Below are positions 9,198 through 18,407 of a stretch of DNA of 64,000 bases, piece by piece (the first letter of the stretch is position 1; every line of letters begins with the position of its first letter). Source of the DNA: Candidatus Thioglobus autotrophicus (lineage in GTDB: Bacteria > Pseudomonadota > Gammaproteobacteria > PS1 > Pseudothioglobaceae). The stretch covers positions 1-64,000 of the forward strand of contig JAKUUR010000001.1 of the NCBI GenBank assembly GCA_022448455.1, read 5' to 3'. The notes beneath the pieces are model-generated. The model saw only the letters and a program-made list of their open reading frames with translations, was not told where the DNA came from and ran no database searches. The position numbers were made by a program, and so were the translations under genes.

Positions 9198-10970
9198 ATG
9201 GCGAAAATGACTGCAAGTGAAGCCTTTGTTGAAACAATGGTTGTAAATGGTGTTAAGGATATCTTTGGCATTATGGGTTCAGCATTCATGGATGCTATGG
9301 ATATTTTTGAACCTGCAGGCATAAGATTAATTCCAGTGGTTCATGAGCAAGGTGCTGCCCATATGGCTGATGGCTATTCCAGAGTGAGCGGAAAGCATGG
9401 TGTTTGTATTGGTCAAAATGGCCCAGGTATCTCAAACTGTGTGACTGCAATTGCTGCAGCTTATTGGGCTCATAGTCCAGTGGTAATTGTTACGCCAGAG
9501 GCCGGTACTGGCGGTATTGGTTTAGGTGGATTCCAAGAAACCAATCAGCTGCCAATGTTTCAAGAATTTACTAAATATCAAGGTCATGTCGTCAATCCAA
9601 TGAGAATGGCTGAATTTACTGGCCGTTGCTTTGATAGAGCAATGAGCGAAATGGCGCCTACTCAACTCAACATACCGAGGGATTATTTTTATGCTGAGGG
9701 CGAATTTACAATCCCTCAACCTCGAAGAATTGATCGAGGTACGGGTGGCGAAGAAACTTTAAATGAGGCTGTAGCTATAATCGCTAAAGCACAATTTCCT
9801 GTAGTTGTTTCTGGTGGTGGTGTAGTGATGGCCGATGGCGTTCAAGAATGTATAGCATTAGCTGAGCGTTTAGGAGCTCCAGTTGTGAATAGTTATCTCC
9901 ATAACGACTCTTTTCCTGCAAGTCATGACCTTTGGTGTGGACCATTAGGATATCAAGGCTCGAAAGCAGGCATGAAACTGATATCACAGGCAGACGTTGT
10001 CATTGCCCTAGGAACTCGCTTAGGACCGTTTGGAACGTTACCTCAGCATGGAATGGATTATTGGCCAAAAGACGCTAAAATCATCCAAATAGATGCAGAC
10101 CATAAGATGCTTGGACTGGTTAAGTCAATTACTGTAGGTATTTGTGGTGATGCTAAAGCTGTCGCAGAAGCGCTTTGCGAAAAATTAGTTTCTGCAAAAC
10201 TTTCCTGCGATTCTACGAAAGAAGAAAGGGCTAAAAAGATTGCCGATGAAAAAGCGGTTTGGGAACTAGAGCTGGATGAGTGGATTCATGAAACTGACTC
10301 ATATAGCATGGACATGATCGCCAATAAGGAGGAGGGTTGTCTTCACCCTAGACAAGTTTTACGTGAACTAGAAAAAGCAATGCCTGAGGACGTCATGGTG
10401 TCAACAGATATTGGTAATATTAATTCTGTTGCAAATAGTTACCTTCGTTTTGAGAAGCCTCGTAGCTTCTTTGCAGCAATGAGCTGGGGTAATTGTGGAT
10501 ACGCCTTCCCAACAATAATCGGAGCAAAAGCTGCAGCACAACATAGACCCGCTGTCTCTTATGCGGGTGACGGCGCCTGGGCGATGAGTATGGTTGAGAC
10601 GATGACATGTGTTCGCCATGATATCCCTGTCACAGCAGTTGTCTTCCATAACCGCGATTGGGGTGCAGAAAAGAAGAACCAAGTAGACTTCTATGACAGA
10701 CGCTTCGTTGCTGCTGAACTTACAGATCAACACTTTGTGAATATTGCAAAGTCAATGGGCGCTGAAGGCATTCGTGTTGATAAACTTGAGGATGTAGGTC
10801 CGGCACTGAAAAAAGCCGTAGACATGCAAATGAATGAAAGAAAGACAACAATTATTGAAATCATGTGTACTCGTGAACTCGGTGATCCGTTCAGAAAGGA
10901 TGCATTGAGTAAGCCAGTCCGTCATTTGGCTAAATATAAAAACTACAGTAGCGATACAAAACATCGTTAA
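9198..10970 (+). CDS. xsc: Sulfoacetaldehyde acetyltransferase
   Basis: This thiamine diphosphate enzyme cleaves the C-S bond: sulfoacetaldehyde plus phosphate gives acetyl phosphate and sulfite. It has the three-domain TPP fold: a PYR domain with catalytic Glu50 (VVHEQGAAHMADGYSR), a central domain, and a PP domain with the Mg/ThDP motif GDGAWAMSM followed by HNRDWGAEKKNQ, a stretch typical of Xsc rather than acetolactate synthase. The length, 590 residues, is normal. TAGGAGAAG upstream of the ATG is a good ribosome site. The product acetyl phosphate is the substrate of the GntR-Pta fusion at 18.4-19.6 kb. No sulfite exporter or sulfite dehydrogenase is present in the window, so sulfite handling must be encoded elsewhere. 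Confidence 0.97.
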   Translation: MAKMTASEAFVETMVVNGVKDIFGIMGSAFMDAMDIFEPAGIRLIPVVHEQGAAHMADGYSRVSGKHGVCIGQNGPGISNCVTAIAAAYWAHSPVVIVTPEAGTGGIGLGGFQETNQLPMFQEFTKYQGHVVNPMRMAEFTGRCFDRAMSEMAPTQLNIPRDYFYAEGEFTIPQPRRIDRGTGGEETLNEAVAIIAKAQFPVVVSGGGVVMADGVQECIALAERLGAPVVNSYLHNDSFPASHDLWCGPLGYQGSKAGMKLISQADVVIALGTRLGPFGTLPQHGMDYWPKDAKIIQIDADHKMLGLVKSITVGICGDAKAVAEALCEKLVSAKLSCDSTKEERAKKIADEKAVWELELDEWIHETDSYSMDMIANKEEGCLHPRQVLRELEKAMPEDVMVSTDIGNINSVANSYLRFEKPRSFFAAMSWGNCGYAFPTIIGAKAAAQHRPAVSYAGDGAWAMSMVETMTCVRHDIPVTAVVFHNRDWGAEKKNQVDFYDRRFVAAELTDQHFVNIAKSMGAEGIRVDKLEDVGPALKKAVDMQMNERKTTIIEIMCTRELGDPFRKDALSKPVRHLAKYKNYSSDTKHR

Positions 10971-11034
10971 ACTTTAACTATTTGTATTGTTGGGCAGCTT
11001 TTCCTGTCCTGATAAACAAATCTCATCAATAACT

Positions 11035-11571
11035 ATGAATCATTCTGATGTTATTAAATATTGGTTTTCTGAAAAAAGTAGACAACATTGGTTTTCCTCG
11101 ACCTCTGAAATGGACTTTGAAATAAAGCAACGTTATGAGAAGCTCTGGACAAGCGCTGCATCTGGAGAACTTAACGATTGGCAAGATTCTCCTCAAGGTT
11201 GTTTGGCGTTGGTTATTGTCTTAGACCAGTTTCCTTTGAATATGTTTAGAGGTAAATCTAAAAGCTTTCAAACCGAGGAGATGGCTGTTGAAGTGGCTTT
11301 AAAAGCAATTAATAACGGCTATGATGAAATTTTGAATACTGAAGAATTGCTTTTTCTCTTTATGCCTTTAATGCACAGTGAAAATCTTGAACATCAAGAC
11401 ATACAGGTTAAATTTTTTGAGAAATATGATTTCAATGATGAATATTCCAAGCATCATAGGAATATCGTAAAGAGGTTTGGTCGTTTCCCACATAGGAATG
11501 ATATATTGGGTAGAAAAAGTACTCCAGATGAAGTTGAATACTTACTTTCTGACAGCGCATTTAAAGGCTGA
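11035..11571 (+). CDS. DUF924 family protein
   Basis: This is a 178-residue soluble protein of the DUF924 family, a helical, TPR-like fold of unknown function. Recognisable family features are the opening DVIKYWFSEKSRQHW, the core LALVIVLDQFPLNMFRG and the HHRNIVKRFGRFPHRNDILGR segment. I chose the ATG at 11035, because the family begins at the DVIKYWF helix and the TTG start 48 bases upstream would add an unconserved tail. It lies 64 bases after xsc on the same strand and may be read through from the taurine operon. It converges with glcB, 15 bases away. No biochemical role is established and the neighbourhood does not define one. Confidence 0.8.
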   Translation: MNHSDVIKYWFSEKSRQHWFSSTSEMDFEIKQRYEKLWTSAASGELNDWQDSPQGCLALVIVLDQFPLNMFRGKSKSFQTEEMAVEVALKAINNGYDEILNTEELLFLFMPLMHSENLEHQDIQVKFFEKYDFNDEYSKHHRNIVKRFGRFPHRNDILGRKSTPDEVEYLLSDSAFKG

Positions 11572-11586
11572 ATTGGCTTCAGTGAG

Positions 11587-13728
11587 TTAGTCTATTTTTA
11601 AGAATTTCCTTCTGAAATGTGTCAATATTTCTTCAGTGTAACCGTTTGGTTGATCCTTACCTTCAAAAGCAAGAGCCAATGATGCCTGGTAAGCAAAGCT
11701 ATCATAGCTAGGCGCAAGATTTATGTAGTTTAGGTCATGTTTGTTTTGTTCATCAACAACCAGTGCCATATCTTGAAAAGCCTTGTGGACCTGTTCTGGT
11801 GAGCATATATTGTGATGAAGCCAGTTCGCCATGTGCTGAGATGAAATTCGAAGAGTTGCTCGATCTTCCATAAGTCCAACATGATTAATATCCTGAACTT
11901 TAGAACAACCAATACCCTGGTCGATCCATTTAACTACGTAACCTAAAATGCTCTGTGCATTATTATTAATCTCATTGACCACCTTTTCCTCAGATAATTG
12001 CTCTGGCGACTTCAGGAGAGGAATCACTAGCAGTTGGTCTTGGTTTGTTTCTAGCTTTTCTAAAAGTAGCCTTTTTTGTTGCTTAAAAACATCATAACGA
12101 TGGTAGTGCGTTGCATGTAATGTTGCTGCAGTAGGAGAGGGTACCCAGGAACAGCTTGCTCCTGCCTCAAGATGTATCATCTTATTATCAAGCATTTCAC
12201 GCATTTGGTCTGGTTGTGCCCACATACCTTTGCCTATTTGGGCTTTATTGAAAAAACCGCACTCTAGGCCAGTATTCACATTGTTAACTTCGTACGCGAA
12301 ATACCAGTCCTCCTCTTTAATTACGTTTTTACATCTCATTGCTCCAGCCATCATGGAGGTATGAATTTCGTCCCCAGTGCGATCTAAGAAACCTGTATTA
12401 ATAAAAATAATTCTATTTCTTGCTTCATGAATACATGCTTTTAAGTTAAGCGTTGTCCGTCTTTCTTCGTCCATGACACCTATTTTTAAAGTATTCTCAT
12501 CCAAACTAAGTGCCTTTTCAACTAAAGAAAATAGTTTCACTGTAAATGCAACTTCTTCTGGGCCATGAAGTTTGGGCTTGACAATGTAAACGCTACCCTT
12601 TTTTGAGTTTGATTTACTTTTCAAGTCATGAAGAGTAATCAATGTGGTAACCATTGCATCCAAAATACCTTCAGGAGTTGGAGAGCCGTCTGAATTTTTC
12701 ACGAGATCCGTCATCATATGAAGGCCAACATTACGAACTAAGGTCATACTCGTTCCAGGCAAGGTAAAGTTTTGTCCGTTAATGTCAGTATATTGCTTAT
12801 CTATATTCAATGAACGAGTCATTGCCTCTCCACCTTTAGTAAATGAGGCATTGAGCTCTCTCTTCATTAAACCTAAATAGTTTTGATAAGCATGAATCTT
12901 TTCAGAAAAAGTTACCGTTGAAGCAGAGTCCTCGAAGTCAACAATAGTGGTAACAGCTGACTCTAATATGACATCAAAAATACCGCTTTTGTGAAAGCTC
13001 TTTTTTTGGTCTCCAATAATTTCAATATGAAGGTTATTATTATTAAGTAGTACATTCCCTGCATCATCAAAACCTACAAATTGCTCGGGGTTGACCAAGG
13101 TAGCTACTTCGCCATCATTCAAATTAAAAATTAACGCTCCTGTGTACCTTACTCGTGAATTAATCTGTCTGTAAGAGGCGCCTTTTAGAGGTGCAACCTC
13201 ATCCAAGAAATCACAAGCCAATTCAGCTGTTCTATTAACGCGTTGAAGGTTGTGAGCAAAAGATTTTGTCATGCTGCCTCTATTAGGTATGACGTTGGTG
13301 CCATATAAAGAGTCAAATAGACTGCCCCAACGAGAGTTAACTGCATTGAGTACAAATCTTTCATTGGTTATTGGTACGACTAATTGAGGTCCGGCAATAT
13401 TGGCGATCTCATCATCCACTTTATTAACATTAATAGAGAATTTGGGAGGTTCAGGCACAATATAGCCAATATCTTTTAGGAAGTTTTTATAGGCAGCCGG
13501 ATCTATCTCATTGTTTTCTATATGCCATTTATCAATTTGAGTCTGAAGAGAGTCACGCTTTTTTAGAAGTTGAGTATTTTCATCCTGCAAATCATTCAAA
13601 ATATCAGAAAGAGATTGAAAGAAATTTTCGGCAGAAATGTCTAAACCTTCACATACCTCATTTTCAATGAAATCAAATAGGCTTTGTTCAATACTCAGGT
13701 TGCCAACGATACACTGTGTTTTACTCAC
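11587..13728 (-). CDS. glcB: Malate synthase G
   Basis: Malate synthase G condenses glyoxylate and acetyl-CoA to malate, completing the glyoxylate bypass. The 713 residues match the monomeric G isoform (about 720), not the shorter A form. Visible landmarks are PNRGSMTKSFAHNLQRVNRT in the N-terminal alpha-beta region, the barrel stretch VYIVKPKLHGPEEVAFT, the glyoxylate/Mg site region IGVMDEERRTTLNLKAC and FINTGFLDRTGDEIHTSM, and the C-terminal plug with SCSWVPSPTAATLHA. Its ATG overlaps the rraA stop (ATGA), so it is the last gene of the aceA-aceK-rraA-glcB operon. Confidence 0.97.
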   Translation of the reverse strand: MSKTQCIVGNLSIEQSLFDFIENEVCEGLDISAENFFQSLSDILNDLQDENTQLLKKRDSLQTQIDKWHIENNEIDPAAYKNFLKDIGYIVPEPPKFSINVNKVDDEIANIAGPQLVVPITNERFVLNAVNSRWGSLFDSLYGTNVIPNRGSMTKSFAHNLQRVNRTAELACDFLDEVAPLKGASYRQINSRVRYTGALIFNLNDGEVATLVNPEQFVGFDDAGNVLLNNNNLHIEIIGDQKKSFHKSGIFDVILESAVTTIVDFEDSASTVTFSEKIHAYQNYLGLMKRELNASFTKGGEAMTRSLNIDKQYTDINGQNFTLPGTSMTLVRNVGLHMMTDLVKNSDGSPTPEGILDAMVTTLITLHDLKSKSNSKKGSVYIVKPKLHGPEEVAFTVKLFSLVEKALSLDENTLKIGVMDEERRTTLNLKACIHEARNRIIFINTGFLDRTGDEIHTSMMAGAMRCKNVIKEEDWYFAYEVNNVNTGLECGFFNKAQIGKGMWAQPDQMREMLDNKMIHLEAGASCSWVPSPTAATLHATHYHRYDVFKQQKRLLLEKLETNQDQLLVIPLLKSPEQLSEEKVVNEINNNAQSILGYVVKWIDQGIGCSKVQDINHVGLMEDRATLRISSQHMANWLHHNICSPEQVHKAFQDMALVVDEQNKHDLNYINLAPSYDSFAYQASLALAFEGKDQPNGYTEEILTHFRRKFLKID

Positions 13729-14207
13729 AAACTTTCCTTTTCTTTGATAACAATTACACCATCTTCGTCAGCATATAAATACTCACCTGGTGTGAATGTA
13801 ACTCCTGAAAAGTTGACAGTTAAGTTGCTATCACCAGCTCCATTTTTAATACTTTTAAGTGGGCAAACTCCAAGTGCGAGAATACTAATCTCCATCTTAT
13901 TGATTGTTGATGAATCCCTAATCAATCCATGAACTAAAATACCTTCCCATTCATTTTTGATTGCGTCAGCTGCTCTTTTATCTCCTAACATTGCACAATT
14001 CATAGAGCCGCCTGCATCAATTACTAATACTGAGTCCTTGCCATTAGCCTTTAAGGCTTTTTCAACAAGTGAGTTGTCTTCATAGCACTTGATAGTAACA
14101 ATACGGCCTGAAAATGAAGTTTTTGCACCGTAACTTTTATATACTGGATCTAAATACTGTACATCAGGATGTAGCTTATCTGAGATATCACAGGTTGTCT
14201 CATTCAT
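13725..14207 (-). CDS. RraA-family protein with aldolase-type D-X20-R-D motif
   Basis: This 160-residue protein has the RraA fold and aligns end to end with E. coli RraA (161 residues), an inhibitor of RNase E. The start at 14207 is chosen because it gives the family N-terminus and overlaps the aceK stop (ATGAATGA); the longer frame adds an unconserved tail. Unlike E. coli RraA, it has an Asp in MLGDKRAAD followed exactly 20 residues later by Arg-Asp in HGLIRDSS. That D-X20-R-D pattern is the known signature of RraA-like proteins with metal-dependent HMG/CHA aldolase and oxaloacetate decarboxylase activity. Within a glyoxylate operon, an oxaloacetate or pyruvate-releasing activity is plausible. 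A true RNase E regulator remains possible. Confidence 0.85.
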   Translation of the reverse strand: MNETTCDISDKLHPDVQYLDPVYKSYGAKTSFSGRIVTIKCYEDNSLVEKALKANGKDSVLVIDAGGSMNCAMLGDKRAADAIKNEWEGILVHGLIRDSSTINKMEISILALGVCPLKSIKNGAGDSNLTVNFSGVTFTPGEYLYADEDGVIVIKEKESL

Positions 14208-16005
14208 TGTTTTCTCCATAGATTTCAAACATCCTTTTCTCGGAACCATAGGGATAATAATCCATCACACCATTTTTTTTAATATTTTCTTGAATCGACC
14301 CCCAATACTCTGCATCTAGTAATTTTTGATAGCGAGAATTAAATGTCTCTTTCATATGTTTACTTGGCAACATAAAGTATTGAAATTCTTCAGGAAAAAC
14401 ATCATTTGGGCCAACGTAATACCATGGCTCTGATGCCATCTCTTCTTCATAAGTTCTTGATTTTGGTATCTTTTTAAAGACCGGTGTACTCATTAAAGTG
14501 ATTTCATCATAGTCATAGAAAACGACACGATTTTGACGGGTAACACCGAAATTTTTTGTCAACATATCACCGGGAAAGATGTTTGAGTTAATCAACTCAT
14601 CAATCGCTTTACCGTAGTCATTAATGATATGGGTTTGTTGCTTTTTGTTGGCTGTTTCAAGGTAAATGTTAAGTGGAGTCATTTTGTTTTCTATATACAT
14701 ATGTTTGATAATCAACAAATCATCTTCAATCTCTAAATTTAAGCCAGCTTTTTTCTTTAACTCATTAAGCAAAGAGTCATCGATATACTTCATTGGAAAG
14801 GCCACATTGGAAAACTCCCATGTATCTGCAAGTCTTCCAACTCGAACGTGATTTTTAACAAAATAATATTTCTCTTTAACCATTTCTCTTGTGCCCATCT
14901 TTGGTGGCTCAAAATGGTCATTAATTACTTTAAAAACGTAAGGGTACATCGGGAAGGTGAAGACTGACATAACCATACCTTTGATTCCGGGAGCTATTAT
15001 TAGCTTCTCACTGGTGATTTTTGAATATTTTAAAAAGTGTCTGTAGAGTAGAGTCTTGCCCTGTTTATGAAGACCAATAGCGCTATATAGAAGCGCTCTA
15101 GTTTTTCCTGGCAGCAGTTCTTTTAAATAATCAACTATGGCTGCGGGGTAATCAGTAGTAATAAAGAAGTATGACCTAGAGAAGCTAAATACAACTGAAA
15201 TGCTTCCAGTATCAGTGAGCAAACTGTCAACATAAAGTCCACTCTTTTCATCGTTTAGTAGTGCGATTAAAAGTGGTTGGTCGGAGTATAGTTGGGTAAT
15301 AATTTTGCCAACAATATATGCACCTTTACCTCTAATAAAAGGGGTTTTTATTACTTGAATTTCGAAGGTTTGAGATTTTAATTGAGCTATTTGTTTGTAG
15401 AGTTGTTCCTGTAAGCGCTGGATATCTTGATCGAGGTTGCCGAACTTGCAATTAAAAGAAAAGCTTTTAAGGATTTGAGTAAAAGTATCTTTGAGTTGCC
15501 CTTGTTCAACAAAGAAGCTTTCAATTACAGGTTCATCCATGTCAATGTAGCTAAGCGACACGCAGGGCTTGGTAAAAATATATTGATTGTTGTAAAAGCT
15601 TCTAGAAAACAAGCGACAAAACACTGAGTTATAAAAGGTTTCCGCTAATTCCGGCTGTTTATGTTGTGTAATCAGTTCAATGTAGGCAAGTTTGGTGTTT
15701 TTCCAAAATTCAGAATTAAATTTATCCAAATCCGTTTGCTGATGCATTACAACTTTAGCGCCGTAAACACTTTGTTTTTTTAGATTTAAATCAACAGATA
15801 GTTTTTTGCAGAAGGCATTAACTTTTTTGTCATAGAAATTAAGTCTAAGCTTTGAATCTTTTTCAATTTTTTCCCATTCCCTTTCTTCAAAGCACCTTTT
15901 TGCCTCTACCGAGGCTCTTTTAATGTTGCGATAGTGCTGCTCAAAGCCACCCAAAATCTTTTTAGCAATTGTAAGTGACAATGTATCCGAAAAATCATCA
16001 AACAT
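14200..16005 (-). CDS. aceK: Isocitrate dehydrogenase kinase/phosphatase
   Basis: AceK reversibly phosphorylates isocitrate dehydrogenase, closing the TCA step so that isocitrate flows to AceA. The 601 residues are in the family range. The regulatory N-terminal half is helical. The C-terminal kinase-like half carries the ATP-binding loop APGIKGMVMSVF and the conserved PYVFKVINDHFEPPK, followed by DMLTKNFGVTRQNRVVFYDYDEI, the catalytic loop region. The gene follows aceA with a 70-base gap and its stop overlaps the start of the RraA-like gene. Because AceK is mostly confined to proteobacteria with an active glyoxylate shunt, it supports growth on two-carbon units such as taurine-derived acetyl-CoA. 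Confidence 0.95.
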   Translation of the reverse strand: MFDDFSDTLSLTIAKKILGGFEQHYRNIKRASVEAKRCFEEREWEKIEKDSKLRLNFYDKKVNAFCKKLSVDLNLKKQSVYGAKVVMHQQTDLDKFNSEFWKNTKLAYIELITQHKQPELAETFYNSVFCRLFSRSFYNNQYIFTKPCVSLSYIDMDEPVIESFFVEQGQLKDTFTQILKSFSFNCKFGNLDQDIQRLQEQLYKQIAQLKSQTFEIQVIKTPFIRGKGAYIVGKIITQLYSDQPLLIALLNDEKSGLYVDSLLTDTGSISVVFSFSRSYFFITTDYPAAIVDYLKELLPGKTRALLYSAIGLHKQGKTLLYRHFLKYSKITSEKLIIAPGIKGMVMSVFTFPMYPYVFKVINDHFEPPKMGTREMVKEKYYFVKNHVRVGRLADTWEFSNVAFPMKYIDDSLLNELKKKAGLNLEIEDDLLIIKHMYIENKMTPLNIYLETANKKQQTHIINDYGKAIDELINSNIFPGDMLTKNFGVTRQNRVVFYDYDEITLMSTPVFKKIPKSRTYEEEMASEPWYYVGPNDVFPEEFQYFMLPSKHMKETFNSRYQKLLDAEYWGSIQENIKKNGVMDYYPYGSEKRMFEIYGENNE

Positions 16006-16075
16006 AAAGAACCAAGCAACAAAAAAAATTAAACTTCATTTGGTGAAGAAAGCACAATTGTTAGGCAGCCATTTC

Positions 16076-17383
16076 TTAGTTAAACTGCTCTTCTTCTGTG
16101 GAGCCTGTCAATGCGGTCACCGATGACAGGCCGCCCTGAATTACCGTGGTAACATCATCGAAATAGCCAGCCCCAACTTCTTGCTGATGTGATGCAAAAG
16201 TGTAACCCTTTTTGGAAGCTTTAAACTCAGGCTCCTGCACTTTGTTTACGTAGTGCTTCATACCTTCCCCTTTTGCATAGTCATAAGCCAAGTCAAACAT
16301 GTTATACCACATATTGTGAATACCCGCTAAAGTGATAAACTGATACTTATAACCCATTTCTGCGAGCTTCTCTTGAAAAGAGGCAATCTCAGAATCGTTT
16401 AGATTTTTCTTCCAATTGAATGATGGCGAACAGTTGTATGCCAATAATTGATTAGGATTTTCAGCTAAAACTGCTTCCGCGAACTCGCGCGCAAAACCAA
16501 GATCAGGTTTACCAGTTTCGCACCAAACCAAGTCTGCGTATGGTGCATAGGCAACGCCACGAGAAATGGATTGTTCTAAACCATTTTCTACAACATAAAA
16601 GCCTTCCGAAGTGCGCTTGCCTGTTATAAATGAAGCATCGTACGGGTCTACGTCAGAGGTCAGTAGGTTTGCCGCTTCTGCATCAGTCCGAGCTAATAAA
16701 ACGGTGGGCACTCCCATAACATCTGCTGCCAGTCGAGCAGAAATAAGTTTTTGTATTGCTTCTTGAGTGGGTACTAAAACCTTACCGCCCATGTGGCCAC
16801 ACTTTTTAACAGCGGCTAATTGATCTTCGAAATGAACTCCAGATGCACCATTTGCGATCATATTTTTCATCAACTCAAAAGAATTCAATACACCACCAAA
16901 ACCGGCTTCAGCGTCAGCAACAATCGGTAAAAAGTAATCAATATGACCCTCATCACCAGACTCAATGCCTTTTGCCCATTGAATTTCATCTGCTCTCTTG
17001 AAGGTATTATTGACACGCCTTACCATGGTTGGAACTGAGTCATATGCATACAATGATTGGTCTGGATACATTGTCTCAGAGGTATTTCCATCAGCTGCAA
17101 CTTGCCAACCTGATAAGTAGATTGCCTCAATACCTGCTTTTGCTTGTTGCATCGCCTGGCCGGCAGTAATAGCGCCCATACAATTCACATAGCCTTTTTT
17201 AGCGGTGCCATTTACTAAGTTCCAAAGCTTTTCTGCACCACGATGAGCATAGGTACATTCGGGTTGAACTGAACCACGCAAGCGTACAACGTCTTCTGCG
17301 CCATAAGTGCGCTTAACATTTGACCATCGAGGGTTATCTTGCCAATCTTTTTGCAGTGCTTCTATTTGTTCTTGTCTATTCAT
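16076..17383 (-). CDS. aceA: Isocitrate lyase
   Basis: Isocitrate lyase splits isocitrate into glyoxylate and succinate. The catalytic loop KKCGHMGGKVLVP, with the active-site cysteine, is intact, as are the GYVNCMGAITAGQAMQQ and LLARTDAEAANLL segments. I place the start at 17383, because MNRQEQIEALQKDW matches the family N-terminus, gives 435 residues (E. coli 434), and is preceded by AAAGGGG. A frame open to 17476 would add 31 unconserved residues. First gene of the operon aceA-aceK-rraA-glcB and divergent from an IclR-type regulator, which is the classical arrangement for repression and derepression by IclR. Confidence 0.97.
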   Translation of the reverse strand: MNRQEQIEALQKDWQDNPRWSNVKRTYGAEDVVRLRGSVQPECTYAHRGAEKLWNLVNGTAKKGYVNCMGAITAGQAMQQAKAGIEAIYLSGWQVAADGNTSETMYPDQSLYAYDSVPTMVRRVNNTFKRADEIQWAKGIESGDEGHIDYFLPIVADAEAGFGGVLNSFELMKNMIANGASGVHFEDQLAAVKKCGHMGGKVLVPTQEAIQKLISARLAADVMGVPTVLLARTDAEAANLLTSDVDPYDASFITGKRTSEGFYVVENGLEQSISRGVAYAPYADLVWCETGKPDLGFAREFAEAVLAENPNQLLAYNCSPSFNWKKNLNDSEIASFQEKLAEMGYKYQFITLAGIHNMWYNMFDLAYDYAKGEGMKHYVNKVQEPEFKASKKGYTFASHQQEVGAGYFDDVTTVIQGGLSSVTALTGSTEEEQFN

Positions 17384-17542
17384 ATTTTTTTGCCCCTTTG
17401 TAATTATTATTTGTTTTTTAATCCTGGCAGTTTTTAGACAGGTTGCTAGTCTAGCATCAATGTTGTCTTTTTGCATTGATTAGATTTGTTTGTTGTTTTC
17501 ATGATACCAACAATAAATTTTAAATATTCAATAATTTCACTA

Positions 17543-17570
17543 TATAATATTTATTTTTCATAATATGAAA
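17543..17570 (+). promoter_or_regulatory. iclR -10 element and palindromic operator candidate
   Basis: TATAAT at 17543-17548 is followed by the inverted repeat TTTCAT-N3-ATGAAA at 17556-17570, which ends 5 bases before the regulator's ATG. The palindrome would overlap the transcription start, a normal position for autorepression. It has the size of an IclR-family operator (15 bp) but not the E. coli IclR sequence. There is no convincing Shine-Dalgarno, so the leader is short. Whether it also controls aceA, about 170 bases away, is open. Confidence 0.4.
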
Positions 17571-17575
17571 TAATT

Positions 17576-18265
17576 ATGATTTTAAGATCTCTAGACAAAA
17601 AATACAATGCCATTGAAAAATGCCTTCAAATCCTGTCTATATTTTCACTTGATAAAACACAATTTAGCATCAATGAAATTTGTGAAAAATTGGATTTTAA
17701 TATATCTACTACCTATCGCATCTTGAGCACACTTGAGGAATATGGATACGTTTCAAGATTAAAAAATAAAGATTATGTAGTTGGAACACAGGCTCTTTAT
17801 TTAAGTGCTATTTACACTCAAAGTAATCACTTAGAACAAATTCGTCCTATTGTTGATGCAATAAGAGATATATCCGGTGAAACTGCTTCATTCTTTGTAG
17901 AAGAGGATAGCATGCGAATTTGCCTATATAGGGCTCATTCGCGTGATGAAATTCGTCACAATATTGAACAGGGTAGCCGTTTGGAATTGAATCGTGGGGC
18001 TTCTGGAAGAATTATTCTTGCTTATGGCAAAAGAAAGAATGACAAAGCTGGATTTTATAAGGAAATTAGAGATGATGGATATTACCTCTCAATTCATGAG
18101 CATAACCCATCTTTATTCGCTATAGCTATTCCAGTTATTTCAAAAAGCAATATATTTGTTGGTGCTATAGTTGCCTCAGGTCCAATTAGTAGATTTAATG
18201 AAAATAAAAAGAGGTTATTGTTAAATATCTTGAGATCTAACTTAACAAAAATTGTCATGCCGTAA
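17576..18265 (+). CDS. IclR-family transcriptional regulator
   Basis: This 229-residue DNA-binding protein has the IclR layout. An N-terminal winged helix (about 8-68; FSINEICEKLDFNISTTYRI holds the recognition helix) is followed by a GAF-like effector domain (about 80-229) containing ETASFFVEEDSMRICLYRAH, the small-residue stretch NRGASGRIILAYG and FAIAIPVISKSNIFVGAIVAS. It is divergent from aceA across 192 bases, so control of the glyoxylate operon by a small organic acid is the simplest reading. Its other neighbour is the GntR-Pta fusion, which is also in acetyl metabolism. It is shorter than E. coli IclR (274), so orthology is not claimed. Confidence 0.88.
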   Translation: MILRSLDKKYNAIEKCLQILSIFSLDKTQFSINEICEKLDFNISTTYRILSTLEEYGYVSRLKNKDYVVGTQALYLSAIYTQSNHLEQIRPIVDAIRDISGETASFFVEEDSMRICLYRAHSRDEIRHNIEQGSRLELNRGASGRIILAYGKRKNDKAGFYKEIRDDGYYLSIHEHNPSLFAIAIPVISKSNIFVGAIVASGPISRFNENKKRLLLNILRSNLTKIVMP

Positions 18266-18322
18266 TAATTCTTTATTTCAAGGTAAATAGTATTTTTACT
18301 TAATTGCAGAGATCATTAAAAC

Positions 18323-18350
18323 TAGCAATAGTCATATATATGAGTATACT
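18323..18350 (+). promoter_or_regulatory. Promoter and palindromes upstream of the GntR-Pta fusion
   Basis: TAGCAA (18323-18328) and TATACT (18345-18350), separated by 16 bases, form a plausible sigma-70 promoter. The spacer contains a 12-base perfect palindrome, TCATATATATGA (18332-18343). The -10 sits inside a second one, AGTATACT (18343-18350), whose GT-AC arms resemble GntR/HutC-type operators. Binding here would block the promoter, so the fused winged helix could regulate its own gene. Assignment is by position and symmetry only. Confidence 0.35.
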
Positions 18351-18407
18351 GTGAAATTTTAGCGTTGTATTTATATCAAATTAGTTAGTTTTAGTCGAGA
18401 AATGTGA

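Noticed and set aside
10401-10733. A 110-codon open frame antisense inside xsc
   Set aside because: It lies fully within a strongly conserved enzyme gene and has no ribosome site or family resemblance; it is a by-product of xsc codon use.
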